Of a DNA stretch of 64,000 bases, positions 1 to 9,433 are shown piece by piece (within the stretch, counting starts at the first letter, position 1; every line of letters begins with the position of its first letter). The notes below the pieces were generated by a model. That model was given only the letters and a program-made list of their open reading frames with translations. It made no database searches and was not told where the DNA came from. The translations under genes and the position numbers were made by a program. Location: assembly GCA_963834965.1 (NCBI GenBank), contig CAWIEI010000017.1, positions 62,001-126,000 on the forward strand, given 5' to 3'. Source of the DNA: Fodinibacter sp963834965 (GTDB taxonomy: Bacteria > Actinomycetota > Actinomycetes > Actinomycetales > Dermatophilaceae).

Positions 1-81
1 ATGGCGCCAGCGATCGCCGTCTACATCTTCACCCAGCGCTGGGTGATGGCCGGCGTCACCCAGGGCGCCGTCAAGGGCTGA
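1..81 (+). CDS. Carbohydrate ABC transporter permease, C-terminal fragment
   Basis: Only the last 26 codons lie in the window, ending in TGA at 79-81. The visible tail reads IFTQRWVMAGVTQGAVKG. This is the usual ending of MalG-type inner-membrane permeases of sugar ABC importers, where the motif QR-x(2-3)-GxTxGAVKG follows the last membrane helix. The next gene, 85 nt downstream on the same strand, is a GH13 alpha-glucosidase, which fits an alpha-glucoside uptake and hydrolysis unit. The true start is upstream of the window; the ATG at position 1 should not be taken as the start. Confidence 0.75.
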   Translation: MAPAIAVYIFTQRWVMAGVTQGAVKG

Positions 82-83
82 GC

Positions 84-114
84 CCGGGCGGCCGCCCGTG
101 TCGGGCCCGGGCGG
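84..114 (+). terminator. GC-rich palindrome after the permease gene
   Basis: The stretch contains the palindrome CGGGCGGCCGCCCG, followed by a further CGGGCGG arm that can also pair with the CCGCCCG at 92-98. It sits directly after the permease stop and before the glucosidase ribosome binding site. It may be an attenuating hairpin or terminator. There is no T-tract, so the call is tentative. Confidence 0.35.
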
Positions 115-166
115 TCGCCTGCCCCACCCCCACCCATCCGACGTCTCCACCCAGGAGGACCTTCTC

Positions 167-1888
167 GTGACCATCCCCGTGCCCGCGCAGACCACCGAGC
201 AGGCGACCCTTGACACCGAGCAGGCGACGCACGTCGCCGAGGAGATCGTGTCGGCGCCGTGGTGGCGCCAGGCGGTGGTCTACCAGATCTACCCGCGCAG
301 CTTCGCCGACGCGAACGGCGACGGCCTGGGCGACCTGCGCGGCATCCTCTCGCGGGTCGACTACCTCGGCGCGCTCGGGATCGACGCCGTCTGGCTCAGC
401 CCCTTCTACCCCTCCGCGCTGGCCGACGGCGGCTACGACGTGGCCGACTACCGCGACGTCGACCCACGGCTCGGCACGCTCGACGACTTCGACGCGATGG
501 TCGCGCAGCTGCACGACCGTGGCATCAAGGTGGTCGTCGACATCGTGCCCAACCACACCTCCGACGAGCACGCGTGGTTCCAGGAGGCGCTCGCGGCCGG
601 CCGTGGCTCGGCGGCGCGGGAGCGCTACATCTTCCGCGACGGGACGGGGCCCGACCGGGCCGAGCCGCCGAGTGACTGGGAGTCGATGTTCGGCGGGCCG
701 GCCTGGGAGCGCGTGGAAGACGGGCAGTGGTACCTGCACCACTTCGCGGTCGAGCAGCCTGACCTCAACTGGGCGCACCCGGAGGTGCGCGCCGACTTCG
801 TTCGTACCCTTCGGTTCTGGGCCGACCGGGGCGTCGACGGCTTCCGGGTCGACGTCGCCCACATGCTGACCAAGGACATGACCGAGCCGCTGCCCACCAA
901 GGCGGTGCTCGACGCGATGCCGCTCGACGGCACCCACCCGGTGCTCGACCGCGACGACGTGCACGAGGTGTATGCGCAGTGGCGCGCGGTGCTCGACGAC
1001 TACGACCCACCGCGCACGGCGGTCGCCGAGGCCTGGGTGGCGCCGGCCCGGGTGCCGCTCTACGCCAGCGCGACGTCGCTCGGCCAGGCCTTCAACTTCG
1101 ACCTGCTCGAGGCCGACTTCGAGGCCGCCCAGTTCCGCCAGGTGGTCGAGAACAACCTGGCGCTGGCCGCCCGGTCCGGCTCGTCGAGCACCTGGGTGCT
1201 CTCGAACCACGACGTCGTGCGGCACGCGACCCGCTACGGCCTGCCCGCACCCGGTCGCGGCCCCGACGGTCGGCCCGCCGACCGGCACGGGCGCCAGTGG
1301 CTGCTCGCCGGGGGCGTCGACGCCCTCGACGTCGCGGGCGGCCTCCGCCGGGCCCGGGCCGCGACGCTGTTCCTGCTCGGGCTGCCCGGGTCGGCCTACC
1401 TCTACCAGGGCGAGGAGCTCGGGCTGCACGAGGTGGCCGAGATCTCCGACGACCGGCGCCAGGACCCGACCCACATCCGCAGCGCCGGGTTCGACGTCGG
1501 CCGAGACGGCTGCCGGGTGCCCCTGCCGTGGAGCACTCAGGAGCCGTCGTTCGGCTTCGGCACCGGCGCGCCGCACCTGCCGCAGCCGCAGTGGATGGCG
1601 CGGTACGCCGTCTCCGAGCAGGACGACGACCCCGCCTCGACCCTGAGCCTCTACCGCGACGCTCTCGCGCTGCGCCGCAAGCTGCTCGCCGGCGAGGACC
1701 TCGAGTGGCGCGAGACCAGCCACCCCGACGTGCTGCGGTTCGCGCGGCATCCGCGGTGGGAGGTGGTCACGAACTTCGGCGACACCGACGTGCCGCTCGA
1801 GGGCGCCGAGGTGCTGCTGTCGTCGGGGCCGCTGCGCCCCGGCGTCGTGCCCGCGGAGACCACGGTCTGGGTCGCGCCGGCGGAGTGA
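167..1888 (+). CDS. GH13 alpha-glucosidase / oligo-1,6-glucosidase family
   Basis: 573 aa cytoplasmic glycoside hydrolase of family 13, hydrolysing alpha-1,4 or alpha-1,6 glucosides. The GTG at 167 is chosen because AGGAGG lies at 153-158, 8 nt upstream; a longer in-frame reading back to 98 has no such site. All four GH13 signature regions are present: DIVPNHTS (about residue 125), DGFRVDVAH with nucleophile Asp229, AVAEAW with acid/base Glu288, and SNHD with Asp349. There is no signal peptide. The length is normal for alpha-glucosidases. The ABC permease just upstream suggests that imported oligosaccharides are the substrate. Exact linkage specificity cannot be read from the sequence. Confidence 0.93.
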   Translation: MTIPVPAQTTEQATLDTEQATHVAEEIVSAPWWRQAVVYQIYPRSFADANGDGLGDLRGILSRVDYLGALGIDAVWLSPFYPSALADGGYDVADYRDVDPRLGTLDDFDAMVAQLHDRGIKVVVDIVPNHTSDEHAWFQEALAAGRGSAARERYIFRDGTGPDRAEPPSDWESMFGGPAWERVEDGQWYLHHFAVEQPDLNWAHPEVRADFVRTLRFWADRGVDGFRVDVAHMLTKDMTEPLPTKAVLDAMPLDGTHPVLDRDDVHEVYAQWRAVLDDYDPPRTAVAEAWVAPARVPLYASATSLGQAFNFDLLEADFEAAQFRQVVENNLALAARSGSSSTWVLSNHDVVRHATRYGLPAPGRGPDGRPADRHGRQWLLAGGVDALDVAGGLRRARAATLFLLGLPGSAYLYQGEELGLHEVAEISDDRRQDPTHIRSAGFDVGRDGCRVPLPWSTQEPSFGFGTGAPHLPQPQWMARYAVSEQDDDPASTLSLYRDALALRRKLLAGEDLEWRETSHPDVLRFARHPRWEVVTNFGDTDVPLEGAEVLLSSGPLRPGVVPAETTVWVAPAE

Positions 1889-1897
1889 GCCCCGGTC

Positions 1898-2713
1898 TCA
1901 GGGGCCGAAGCGGCGCTGCAGGTCGGCGTAGCCGATGGCACCGTCGAGGAAGCCGAGGGTGCCGGTGTCGAGCAGCTCGCGGCCGGCGCGTTCGAGCAGG
2001 CTGAGTGAGGCCCGCGCCAGGCTCCCGCCCAGGCTGACCCGTCGCACCCCGAGCGAGAACAACGTGGGCGCGTCGATCGTGTTGGCCAGCCCGGCCACCA
2101 CGTTGAGCGGGCTGGGGATGGCGTCGGCGAGCCGGCGGATGGTGTCGGCCTCGGCGACGCCCGGCACGAAGATGCAGTCGGCGCCCACGTCGAGATAGCG
2201 GCGGGCCCGCTCCACCGTCTCGTCGAAGGCGTCGCCCTCGACGCCGACGAAGTAGGTGTCGGTGCGCGCGTTGAGCACGAAGGTGCCACGGGGCGCTGCG
2301 GCCCGGGCGGCGGTCAGCCGGTCGACCGCCTCCTCGATGCCGTACAGGCGCCCATTCCCGGCATCCTCGATGTTGGCGCCCACGGCACCGACCCCCACCG
2401 CGAGAGCGACCGTGCGGCCGACCTCCTCGGGGGTGTCGCCGTAGCCGTCCTCGAGGTCGGCGCTCACCGGCACATCCACCGCGGCCACGATGGCACCGAT
2501 GTGCTCGAGCATCCGGTCGCGGCCGAACCCGGTGCCGTCGGGAACCCCGCAGGCCCAGGCGATGCCTGCGCTGGTGGTGGCGATCGCGCAGAAGCCGACC
2601 TGTTCGAGGACCCGGGCCGACCCGGCATCCCACGCGTTGGGGAGCACGAAGCCGGAACCGGTGTGCAGCGCCAGCAGCGCGGCGGCCCGGTCGGTGGCGT
2701 TTCCGGTGGTCAC
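1898..2713 (-). CDS. Isocitrate lyase / PEP mutase superfamily protein
   Basis: 271 aa TIM-barrel protein of the isocitrate lyase/phosphoenolpyruvate mutase superfamily, cytoplasmic. Family features include the N-terminal PNAWDAGSARVLEQ, the segment VSADLEDGYGDTPEEV holding the acidic metal-binding residues, and NARTDTY. It is shorter than true isocitrate lyase and lacks the KKCGH catalytic signature, so it is most likely a carboxyphosphonoenolpyruvate- or oxaloacetate-type lyase of unknown substrate. It is convergent with the glucosidase, with a 9 nt gap. The start ATG is followed by TTGNATDR. The function is family-level only. Confidence 0.85.
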   Translation of the reverse strand: MTTGNATDRAAALLALHTGSGFVLPNAWDAGSARVLEQVGFCAIATTSAGIAWACGVPDGTGFGRDRMLEHIGAIVAAVDVPVSADLEDGYGDTPEEVGRTVALAVGVGAVGANIEDAGNGRLYGIEEAVDRLTAARAAAPRGTFVLNARTDTYFVGVEGDAFDETVERARRYLDVGADCIFVPGVAEADTIRRLADAIPSPLNVVAGLANTIDAPTLFSLGVRRVSLGGSLARASLSLLERAGRELLDTGTLGFLDGAIGYADLQRRFGP

Positions 2714-2974
2714 GGCCCCATGATCCGCCAGATCCGCCAGATTGGCGACAGCCCGGCATCCGGCAGCGGGCCGGACCCCGTACGATTGACCTGCGCCCCG
2801 CCGATCGGCGAGCGCGCACCAGCGACACGGGGGCCGTCACTCGGCCCTTGCACGCGTTCGCGTCGGCCCGGGATGCCGTGCACCCGGGGCGGCGCCCGCC
2901 TCGCCTCGAGCAACGGCGGATCCGGCGCCCAGGCCGGCATCCCTGCCGTGCCCGACTCAGCACTAAGGAACCGC

Positions 2975-5137
2975 TTGGCACAGCGAAGTCCGCGCCGGGC
3001 CGGCGCGCCGCGCACCACGCAGCGCGACCGGCATCCCCTGCGCGCCGGTGAGGACGAGGGGATCATCCCCGTCCTCGCGAAGACCGTGCGCCAGGTCGAG
3101 GCCGCCGCTCAGCGAGGGAAGGTGCGGCCCAACGGCCGCACGTCGTACCAGGTCGTGGCCCTGCTGGTGCGCGACGAGCGCGCCCGGGTCAAGGGCGATA
3201 CCACCATGTCCGAGGCTGAGCGCACCACCATGCTCACCCGGCTCGACGGCATCGCCACGATCCTGGCCAAGACCGCCGCCCGCGACACCTCGCTGCTCGA
3301 GCTGCTGGCCGAGGGCGCGACCGTCTCGCCTGCGGCGGTCGACCTGAAGAACGACATGCTGCGGGCGGCCGGGCGCGAGCCGGAGCCCGAACCCGAGCCG
3401 GAGCCCGAGCCGGCCGACGGTCTCGCGCCATCGCCCCGCCGCGTCGTGCCGCCGACGGTGATCGCCCGCCAGCTGGCCAACCCGTTCCTGGCGCCCGACT
3501 TCTCGGCGGTGCCGGCGCCCCGCCCGAAGACCAACCGGCTGGGCAGCTGGGAGCTGCTGACCCCGCTGTTTCGGGCATTCGAGTACGGCGGCGACTCCAC
3601 CTGCATGCCGCTCCCCGAGCCTGACAGCGTGGTGCACGGCATCAAGGGCCTGGAGCTGATGCACCACCAGGCCCAGGTGGTGGCCGCGGCCGCCGCCGGG
3701 CACCGCACCTTCCTGCTCGCCGACGAGCCCGGCCTGGGCAAGACCGCGCAGGCCCTGCTGGCCGCCGATGTCGCTGACGCCTTCCCGCTGCTGGTCGTCG
3801 TGCCGAACGTCGTCAAGGCCAACTGGGCGCACGAGGCCGGGCTGTGGACCCCACGCCGCGCGGCCACCGTCATCCACGGCGACGGCGAGACCATCGACGG
3901 CTTCGCCGACATCGTCATCGTCAACTACGAGATCCTCGACCGGCACGTCGGCTGGCTGGGCCAGCACGGCTTCCGCGGCATGGTCGTCGACGAGGCGCAC
4001 TTCATCAAGAACAAGTCATCGCAGCGCTCGCAGCACGTGCTTCAGCTCTCCGAGCGCATCCGCGCCCGCAGCACCAACGCGCTGTTCATGGCCCTCACCG
4101 GCACCCCGCTGATCAACGACATCGAGGACTTCAAGGCGATCTGGCAGTTCCTGGGCTGGATCGACGAGAAGAAGCCACGGCGCGCCCTGATGGCGGCGCT
4201 CGAGGAGACCGGGCTGAGCCCCGCCGACCGCGGGTTCTACGCGGCCGCCCGCACCAGCGTCATCGACCTCGGCATCGTGCGGCGGCGCAAGGTCGACGTG
4301 GCCGCCGACATCCCGGCCCGGCGCGTGGCCGACCTTCCGGTCGAGCTCGACGACGAGGCATCGCGCTCCATCCGGGCGGCGGAGCAGGAGCTCGCGCGCC
4401 GGCTCGTGGCCCGCTACCGGGCGGCGCGCGCTGCCCGATCGGTCGACGTCGACGTCGACTCGATAGACCACGACCTCGTGCGCAAGGTCGCCGCCGCCGA
4501 GCGCAAGAACGCCGGCACCGACAAGACCGGCGACAACGTGTTCACCGTGATGCGCAAGATCGGCCAGGCCAAGGCCGGCCTCGCCGCCGACTACGCCGCC
4601 CAGCTGGCCCGCAACGTCGGCAAGGTGGTCTTCTTCGCCAAGCACATCGACGTCATGGACACCGCCGAGCAGACCTTCGCCAAGCGCGGCCTGGGCTACG
4701 CGTCGATCCGCGGCGACCAGACGCCGAAGCAGCGGGCGGCCAACGTCGAGGCGTTCCTCACCGACCCCGACATCGCCGTCGTGGTGTGCTCGCTGACAGC
4801 CGCCGGGGTGGGGCTGAACCTGCAGGTCGCCTCGAACGTGGTGCTCGCCGAGCTGTCGTGGACCTCGGCGGAGCAGACCCAGGCCATCGACCGGGTGCAC
4901 CGCATCGGGCAGACCGAGCCGGTCACGGCCTGGCGGGTCATCGCCGCCCAGACCATCGACCCCAAGATCGCCCAGCTCATCGACGACAAGGCCGGGCTCG
5001 CCGCCCGGGCGCTCGACGGGTCCGACGAGGAGGTCGGCTCCTCGGCCGACCTGCAGCTCGAGGCGCTGGTGGCCCTGCTCACCGAGGCGTTGGAGGCCGA
5101 GCGGCCGAGCACCGTCGGAGGGTTCGCCCTCGAGTGA
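2975..5137 (+). CDS. SNF2/DEAD-type ATP-dependent helicase
   Basis: About 720 aa superfamily 2 helicase of the SNF2 type. Helicase domain 1 carries Walker A DEPGLGKT, Walker B DEAH and motif III TGTPLIN. Domain 2 carries the SNF2 hallmarks GVGLNLQ and QAIDRVHRIGQ. Before the helicase core there is an EPEPEPEPEPEP acidic-proline run encoded by a short repeat. The start is uncertain: the TTG at 2975 follows AAGGA at 2965-2969 and gives MAQRSPRR; in-frame alternatives are ATG 2873 and GTG 2948. The frame stays open further upstream but there overlaps the neighbouring gene. A chromatin or nucleoprotein remodelling role is inferred; no partner gene is adjacent. Confidence 0.85.
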   Translation: MAQRSPRRAGAPRTTQRDRHPLRAGEDEGIIPVLAKTVRQVEAAAQRGKVRPNGRTSYQVVALLVRDERARVKGDTTMSEAERTTMLTRLDGIATILAKTAARDTSLLELLAEGATVSPAAVDLKNDMLRAAGREPEPEPEPEPEPADGLAPSPRRVVPPTVIARQLANPFLAPDFSAVPAPRPKTNRLGSWELLTPLFRAFEYGGDSTCMPLPEPDSVVHGIKGLELMHHQAQVVAAAAAGHRTFLLADEPGLGKTAQALLAADVADAFPLLVVVPNVVKANWAHEAGLWTPRRAATVIHGDGETIDGFADIVIVNYEILDRHVGWLGQHGFRGMVVDEAHFIKNKSSQRSQHVLQLSERIRARSTNALFMALTGTPLINDIEDFKAIWQFLGWIDEKKPRRALMAALEETGLSPADRGFYAAARTSVIDLGIVRRRKVDVAADIPARRVADLPVELDDEASRSIRAAEQELARRLVARYRAARAARSVDVDVDSIDHDLVRKVAAAERKNAGTDKTGDNVFTVMRKIGQAKAGLAADYAAQLARNVGKVVFFAKHIDVMDTAEQTFAKRGLGYASIRGDQTPKQRAANVEAFLTDPDIAVVVCSLTAAGVGLNLQVASNVVLAELSWTSAEQTQAIDRVHRIGQTEPVTAWRVIAAQTIDPKIAQLIDDKAGLAARALDGSDEEVGSSADLQLEALVALLTEALEAERPSTVGGFALE

Positions 5138-5152
5138 CGGGCGGCGCCCCCG

Positions 5153-5300
5153 GGGGTGTCAGGGGCGCGGTCAGCCGCGCGTGCGGCACCCCTCGTGGCG
5201 TGGGTTGGGCCGGCGGGGGTGTCAGGGGCGCGGTCAGCCGCGCGTGCGGCACCCCTCGTGGCGTGGGTTGCGCCGGCGGGGGTGTCAGGGCGCGGTCAGC
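5153..5300 (+). repeat. 63-bp tandem palindromic repeat, about 2.3 copies
   Basis: The GTGTCAGGG core recurs at 5156, 5219 and 5282, giving an exact 63-nt period; the first two copies are almost identical and the third is truncated. Each unit contains the nested inverted repeat GGGGTG...CACCCC around a tight hairpin GCGCGG-TCAG-CCGCGC. It fills the gap between two convergent genes and could act as a bidirectional terminator or as a REP-type element. Confidence 0.9.
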
Positions 5301-5347
5301 ACCCTTCGTCCCTCGGGGTCGGCATCCCTGGTCTCTGGCGGGCGGGG

Positions 5348-6493
5348 TCAGTACCAGTGCGGCGAGCGGGACTTCCACGTGCTCCAGGTGGCGCACGGTG
5401 AGCCGTAGACCGACTTGATGTAGCCCATCCCCCACTGGATCTGGGTGGCGGGATTGGTGAGCCAGTCGCTGCCGGCGCTGGCCATCTTCCAGCCCGGCAG
5501 CGCCTGCGGGATGCCGTACGCGCCGGACGACGGGTTCGCGGCGCTCCAGCTCCACCCGGACTCGCCGTTCCAGAGGTCGACCAGGCAGGGGAACTGGGTG
5601 GCGGGGTCCCAGCCGAAGGAGGCCATCTTCGACAGGGCGATCTGCTGGGCGGCCCGCGGCGCACCCTTCGCGGCCTGCACTCCCAGCAAACTTGTCGTCG
5701 CCAGCCGGGCGGCGGCCTCGCGCTGGTTCACCAGGGTGGCGGCGCTCTGCTGCAGGGTCGCCAGCCGGGCGGCCAGCTTCTCCTGCTGGGTGGCCAGCTT
5801 GGCCGCCTCGGCGGTGGCCTGCTGGGCCTCCTTCTTGGCGGCGGCGACCTGGTCGGTGGCGGCCCGCGCTGCAGCATCGCGCGCGTTGCGGGCCGAGACG
5901 AGCAGGCGCTCCTGGGTGGCGGCGTCCTGCGCGGCCGAGGTAGCGGCGTCGAGGTCGTCGCGCACCTGGTGCGCGTTGTGGTCGAAGACGACCGCGAGGT
6001 CGGACATCACCCCGGGGGGCGCGAGCACCAGGGTGGTGAGGTCCTGCAGGCTGCCACCTTGCATGTAGAGCTCGGCCGCCGTGCCGGACAGGTACCGGTC
6101 GGCGTTGTCCCGCGCCGCCCGGGCCATCGCCAGGGCCTGGGTGGCCTGCACGAGCGCGTCCTCGGCGTCGGCCAGCGACTGTGCGGCCTGATCCTGCGCG
6201 GTCACCGAGTCGGCCACCGCGCGCTGCAGGGTCTCCAGCTGCTTCTCGGCGGCCTTGACCTGCGCGTTGATGGCGGCGACCTCCTTCGCGGCGGCGGCGG
6301 CGGCATCCTTGGCCTTCTGCACCTCGGCAGCGGTCGGCGCCGACGGGGTCGGGCTGGGGCTGGGTGTGTTCGCGACCGGCGCCACCGGGGGCGCCACGGG
6401 TGCGGCCGACGCCGCGGTCGCGCCGACAGGCACGATGGCCACCGCGAGTGCGACAACCACCGCACCGGTCCGGGCCCGACGCGACAAGCGCAT
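5348..6493 (-). CDS. Secreted coiled-coil protein with lysozyme-like (transglycosylase) C-terminus
   Basis: 381 aa exported protein. The ATG at 6493 is chosen; GGGAGA lies about 10 nt upstream and a basic signal peptide follows (MRLSRRARTG, then a hydrophobic run and AxA-type site TAASAAP). A Pro/Ser/Thr linker leads into a long Ala/Lys/Gln coiled coil (about residues 55-290), like those of PcsB/RipA-type wall hydrolases. The last 90 residues (LWNGESGW, NPSSGAYGIPQALPG, GYIKSVYGSPC) match the lysozyme-like fold of actinobacterial transglycosylase/aggregation-promoting factors, with Glu in LWNGES as the likely catalytic acid. Role inferred: peptidoglycan remodelling outside the membrane. Confidence 0.85.
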   Translation of the reverse strand: MRLSRRARTGAVVVALAVAIVPVGATAASAAPVAPPVAPVANTPSPSPTPSAPTAAEVQKAKDAAAAAAKEVAAINAQVKAAEKQLETLQRAVADSVTAQDQAAQSLADAEDALVQATQALAMARAARDNADRYLSGTAAELYMQGGSLQDLTTLVLAPPGVMSDLAVVFDHNAHQVRDDLDAATSAAQDAATQERLLVSARNARDAAARAATDQVAAAKKEAQQATAEAAKLATQQEKLAARLATLQQSAATLVNQREAAARLATTSLLGVQAAKGAPRAAQQIALSKMASFGWDPATQFPCLVDLWNGESGWSWSAANPSSGAYGIPQALPGWKMASAGSDWLTNPATQIQWGMGYIKSVYGSPCATWSTWKSRSPHWY

Positions 6494-6554
6494 TGTCGAA
6501 TCATCTCCCGAGGTCACCAGCCTGTCATCCCCCAAACGGACCGGTGCAAACGTG

Positions 6555-8183
6555 TTACTCGCCATCCCTCCGCCCGGCGTTGTGCCGGGCGTAGAGGCTG
6601 TGGGTGCGCCGGTAGATGTCGCGGAACGCCGCGTACTGCCGGTCGTGCACGGCCCGCGCGGCCGGGTCGGGCAGGTAGGTGGCGGCGACCCGGACCCTCG
6701 ACGGCACGTCGGCCCAGTCGAGCGCGCCGACCCCGATGGCGGCGAGCAGGGCGGCGCCGCGCGCGTTGGCGACGACCGGGTCGGCGACCTGGAGCACCGG
6801 GGTCTGCAGCACGTCGGCCATCGTCTGGCACCACAGCGCCGAGCTGGCGCCGCCGCCGATGAACCGCAGCGACGAGAATCCCTCGGGCTGCCCGCGCCGG
6901 GTGAAGCGCTCGACGACCTCCAGCATCCAGCGGGTGTTGAGCGCGATGCCCTCGAAGACGCTGCGGGCCAGGTCGGCGCGCGTGGTCGACAGCGACACGT
7001 TGAACCAGCCGCCGCGCACGGTCTCGTCGTCGACCGGGGTGCGCTCGCCGTTGAGCCACGGGGTGAAGACGACGCCGTTGCACCCGGGGGGCGCGCTCTG
7101 CGCCAGCGCGTTGAGCCGCTCGAGCGCGTCGTCGGGGCGGGGCGACGCCTCGAGCATGCCGTCCTGCGCGTAGACCACGGAGTCGAGCAGCCAGTCGACG
7201 GCCTTGCCGGCGACGTCCTGCACCGTCGCCACCCAGTAGGCGTCGGGCACGACGGAGGGCAGCGAGGCGATGTTGTGCCGGATGTCGGTGCGCTTGAACG
7301 GCACGTGGCAGCTCAGCCACGCCGACGTGCCGACGTAGAGGTGCGCGTCGTAGAGCTCGGTGGCGCCGGCGCCCACGGCCGCAGCCGTGGTGTCGCCGGT
7401 GCCGGCCACGACCCGCACCCCGCTGGGCAGCCCCAGCTCGGTGGCAACGTCGGGCCGCACGGTGCCCACCACGCTGGCCGGGGGCACCAGCTGGGGCAGC
7501 CGGGTGACGTCGAGGCCGCAGCGGGCGGCCAGCTCGGCGTCCCAGACGACCGCGGAGGGGTCGCGGTTGTCGGTGCACCAGCGCAGCACGGCGGTGTCCC
7601 AGCCGGCGACGGCGCGCCCGGTCAGCCGCATGGTGAGGTACTCGGGCACGTCGAGCAGCCAGACCGCGGCGGCATCCGCCTCGGGCCGTTCGTGGCGCAG
7701 CCACGCCGCCTGGCCCACCGGGTCCTTGCCGGTGCGGGTCGGCACGCCCCCGGTGAGCGACAGCCAGTGCCGCAGGGCCCGCGCGTTGTAGCCGCCCGGC
7801 ACCCGCACCCCGCCACCGGTGAGCTGCTGGGAGTACCGGCTGCCGCGCGCGTCCATCCAGGTCAGCGCCGGGTGCACGGCGTTGCCGCGGGCATCGACCG
7901 GTACCAGCCCGCCCCACTGGCTGCTCATGCAGATGGCGGTGACCCGCGCGTACTCGGCCGGATGCCGGTCGCGCAGTCGGCGGCACGCCGCCACGATCGC
8001 TCGCCACCAGTCGTCGGGGTCCTGCTCGGCGCCGCCGCCGGGCAGCAGCCGCAGGCCGACGGTCTCCTTCTCGTGCCCGACCAGCACGCCGTCGCTGCCG
8101 GCCAGCGCCACCCGCGGGCCGCCGGTGCCGAGGTCGACGCCGAGGACGAAGTCGCTCACGGCGGCGGTCTCGGCCGCGCTCAC
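6555..8183 (-). CDS. FGGY-family carbohydrate kinase
   Basis: 542 aa cytoplasmic ATP-dependent sugar or polyol kinase of the xylulokinase/glycerokinase family. The N-terminal phosphate-binding strand GVDLGTGGPRVAL and the C-terminal adenosine motif FIGGGASSALW are present, with GTGDTTAAAVG between them. Start GTG 8183 overlaps the stop of the MFS gene (GTGA, 4 nt), so the two are translationally coupled; an internal GTG at 8159 is an alternative. It is the last gene of a minus-strand operon of aldolase/aminotransferase fusion, MFS and kinase. It therefore probably phosphorylates the imported compound before aldol cleavage. Substrate unknown. Confidence 0.9.
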   Translation of the reverse strand: MSAAETAAVSDFVLGVDLGTGGPRVALAGSDGVLVGHEKETVGLRLLPGGGAEQDPDDWWRAIVAACRRLRDRHPAEYARVTAICMSSQWGGLVPVDARGNAVHPALTWMDARGSRYSQQLTGGGVRVPGGYNARALRHWLSLTGGVPTRTGKDPVGQAAWLRHERPEADAAAVWLLDVPEYLTMRLTGRAVAGWDTAVLRWCTDNRDPSAVVWDAELAARCGLDVTRLPQLVPPASVVGTVRPDVATELGLPSGVRVVAGTGDTTAAAVGAGATELYDAHLYVGTSAWLSCHVPFKRTDIRHNIASLPSVVPDAYWVATVQDVAGKAVDWLLDSVVYAQDGMLEASPRPDDALERLNALAQSAPPGCNGVVFTPWLNGERTPVDDETVRGGWFNVSLSTTRADLARSVFEGIALNTRWMLEVVERFTRRGQPEGFSSLRFIGGGASSALWCQTMADVLQTPVLQVADPVVANARGAALLAAIGVGALDWADVPSRVRVAATYLPDPAARAVHDRQYAAFRDIYRRTHSLYARHNAGRRDGE

Positions 8184-9433
8184 GGCGCCGCGCCCGCGTC
8201 CCGTGCCGCGCTGCTCTCGTCGTCGCGGTGCGTGCCGCCGTGCGAGGGCAGCCGGCTGGCGACGATGACGCCCGGCACGGCCAGCACGGCGAACGCCCCC
8301 AGTGCCAGGTACGGGTTGCCCACGACCACCTGCACCACCAGCACGAGGATGGCGCCGCCGAGGTTGCCGGCGAGCAGCAGGAAGCCGGTGGCGGTGGCGG
8401 CCCGCTCGGGGCCGGCCTCGAGCTCGGACCAGTCCAGCGCGATGGGCAGCCCGGCGAGCAGGAAGAACCCGACCACCGCAAGGGCGGCCGCCACGAGCCA
8501 CAGGGTCGGCAGGATCGACACCAAGGGGAAGGTGACGACGGCGAGCACGGTGGTGGTGAGCAGCACCGTGCGCCGCCGGTCGCGCCTGGCGGCGAGGTCG
8601 GGCAGCACGGCGGTGCCGACCAGCCCCGCGATGGTCGTCGTCGCGATGATGGTGCCGCCGGCGTTGGGCATGCCGAGGTCGGCCAGGATGGGATCGAGCC
8701 AGGTGGCCAGGGCGTTGAACAGGCCTACGCCCACGAAGAGCATGGCGGCGAGCTTGAGCAGGAGCCGGTCGTGCCGCAGCCAGCTGAGCGACGGTGCGGG
8801 CCCGGCATCCGGGGCGAAGGCGGGCGGCACCAGCGCGAGGGCGACCACGAGCGCGACGGCGCCGACGATCGCCACGGCGGCGTGCACGGCGAGCAGCAGC
8901 GACAGGCCCCCGGCATCCATGAGGTAGCCCGCGGTGGTCGCCGCGATGAGGATGCCGAGGAACTGGGCGCCGCTGCCGACGGCGATCGCCCGGGTGCGCT
9001 CGGTCGCCGGGAACCAGCGGGCGGCCACCTTGGTCGTGGCGTTGAGCACCAGCGGCTGGCCCACCGAGAGCACGATCTGACCGGCGAGCACCCACCCGTA
9101 CGAGTCGGGGTTGACGGCCCGCAGCAGCGCGCCGCCGGCGGTCAGGGCGGCGCCGGTCGACAGCGCCAGGCCGAACCGGCGGTCGGCCCACCGGCCGGCC
9201 GGGATGGCGAGCAGCACGTAGAGCACCGGGTTGACCACGGCGAGGTCACCGATCGCGCCCTCGGAGACGCCCAGCGACTCGGCGGCGCGCGTGGTGACGG
9301 GGGCGAAGGACAGCCAGAGGATCTGGGTCGAGGCGACGAGGGCCGCGAAGGCGAACAGCAGGGCCCACCGGGCCGGGCGCACGCGGTGGTCCAGGGCCGG
9401 CGCCGGGGCTGGGGCCGGGGCCGCCTCAGACAC
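8180..9433 (-). CDS. MFS transporter
   Basis: 417 aa major facilitator superfamily permease with about 12 hydrophobic segments and the loop 2-3 motif GRWADRRFG. The start GTG 9433 (VSEAAPAP) overlaps the stop of the upstream aminotransferase gene by 8 nt. The N-terminus carries a short Ala-Pro repeat. Positioned between the aldolase/aminotransferase fusion and the FGGY kinase in one operon, it probably imports the shared substrate. Family-level evidence does not give the substrate. Confidence 0.88.
   Translation of the reverse strand: MSEAAPAPAPAPALDHRVRPARWALLFAFAALVASTQILWLSFAPVTTRAAESLGVSEGAIGDLAVVNPVLYVLLAIPAGRWADRRFGLALSTGAALTAGGALLRAVNPDSYGWVLAGQIVLSVGQPLVLNATTKVAARWFPATERTRAIAVGSGAQFLGILIAATTAGYLMDAGGLSLLLAVHAAVAIVGAVALVVALALVPPAFAPDAGPAPSLSWLRHDRLLLKLAAMLFVGVGLFNALATWLDPILADLGMPNAGGTIIATTTIAGLVGTAVLPDLAARRDRRRTVLLTTTVLAVVTFPLVSILPTLWLVAAALAVVGFFLLAGLPIALDWSELEAGPERAATATGFLLLAGNLGGAILVLVVQVVVGNPYLALGAFAVLAVPGVIVASRLPSHGGTHRDDESSAARDAGAAP

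Noticed and set aside
71..1750. Long minus-strand reading frame opposite the alpha-glucosidase
   Set aside because: No family motifs; it is the antisense shadow of a GC-rich gene, as are many similar long frames in the window.
2501..2974. Upstream extension of the SNF2 helicase
   Set aside because: The extension overlaps the neighbouring gene on the other strand and has no helicase-family similarity; a start near 2975 has a ribosome binding site.
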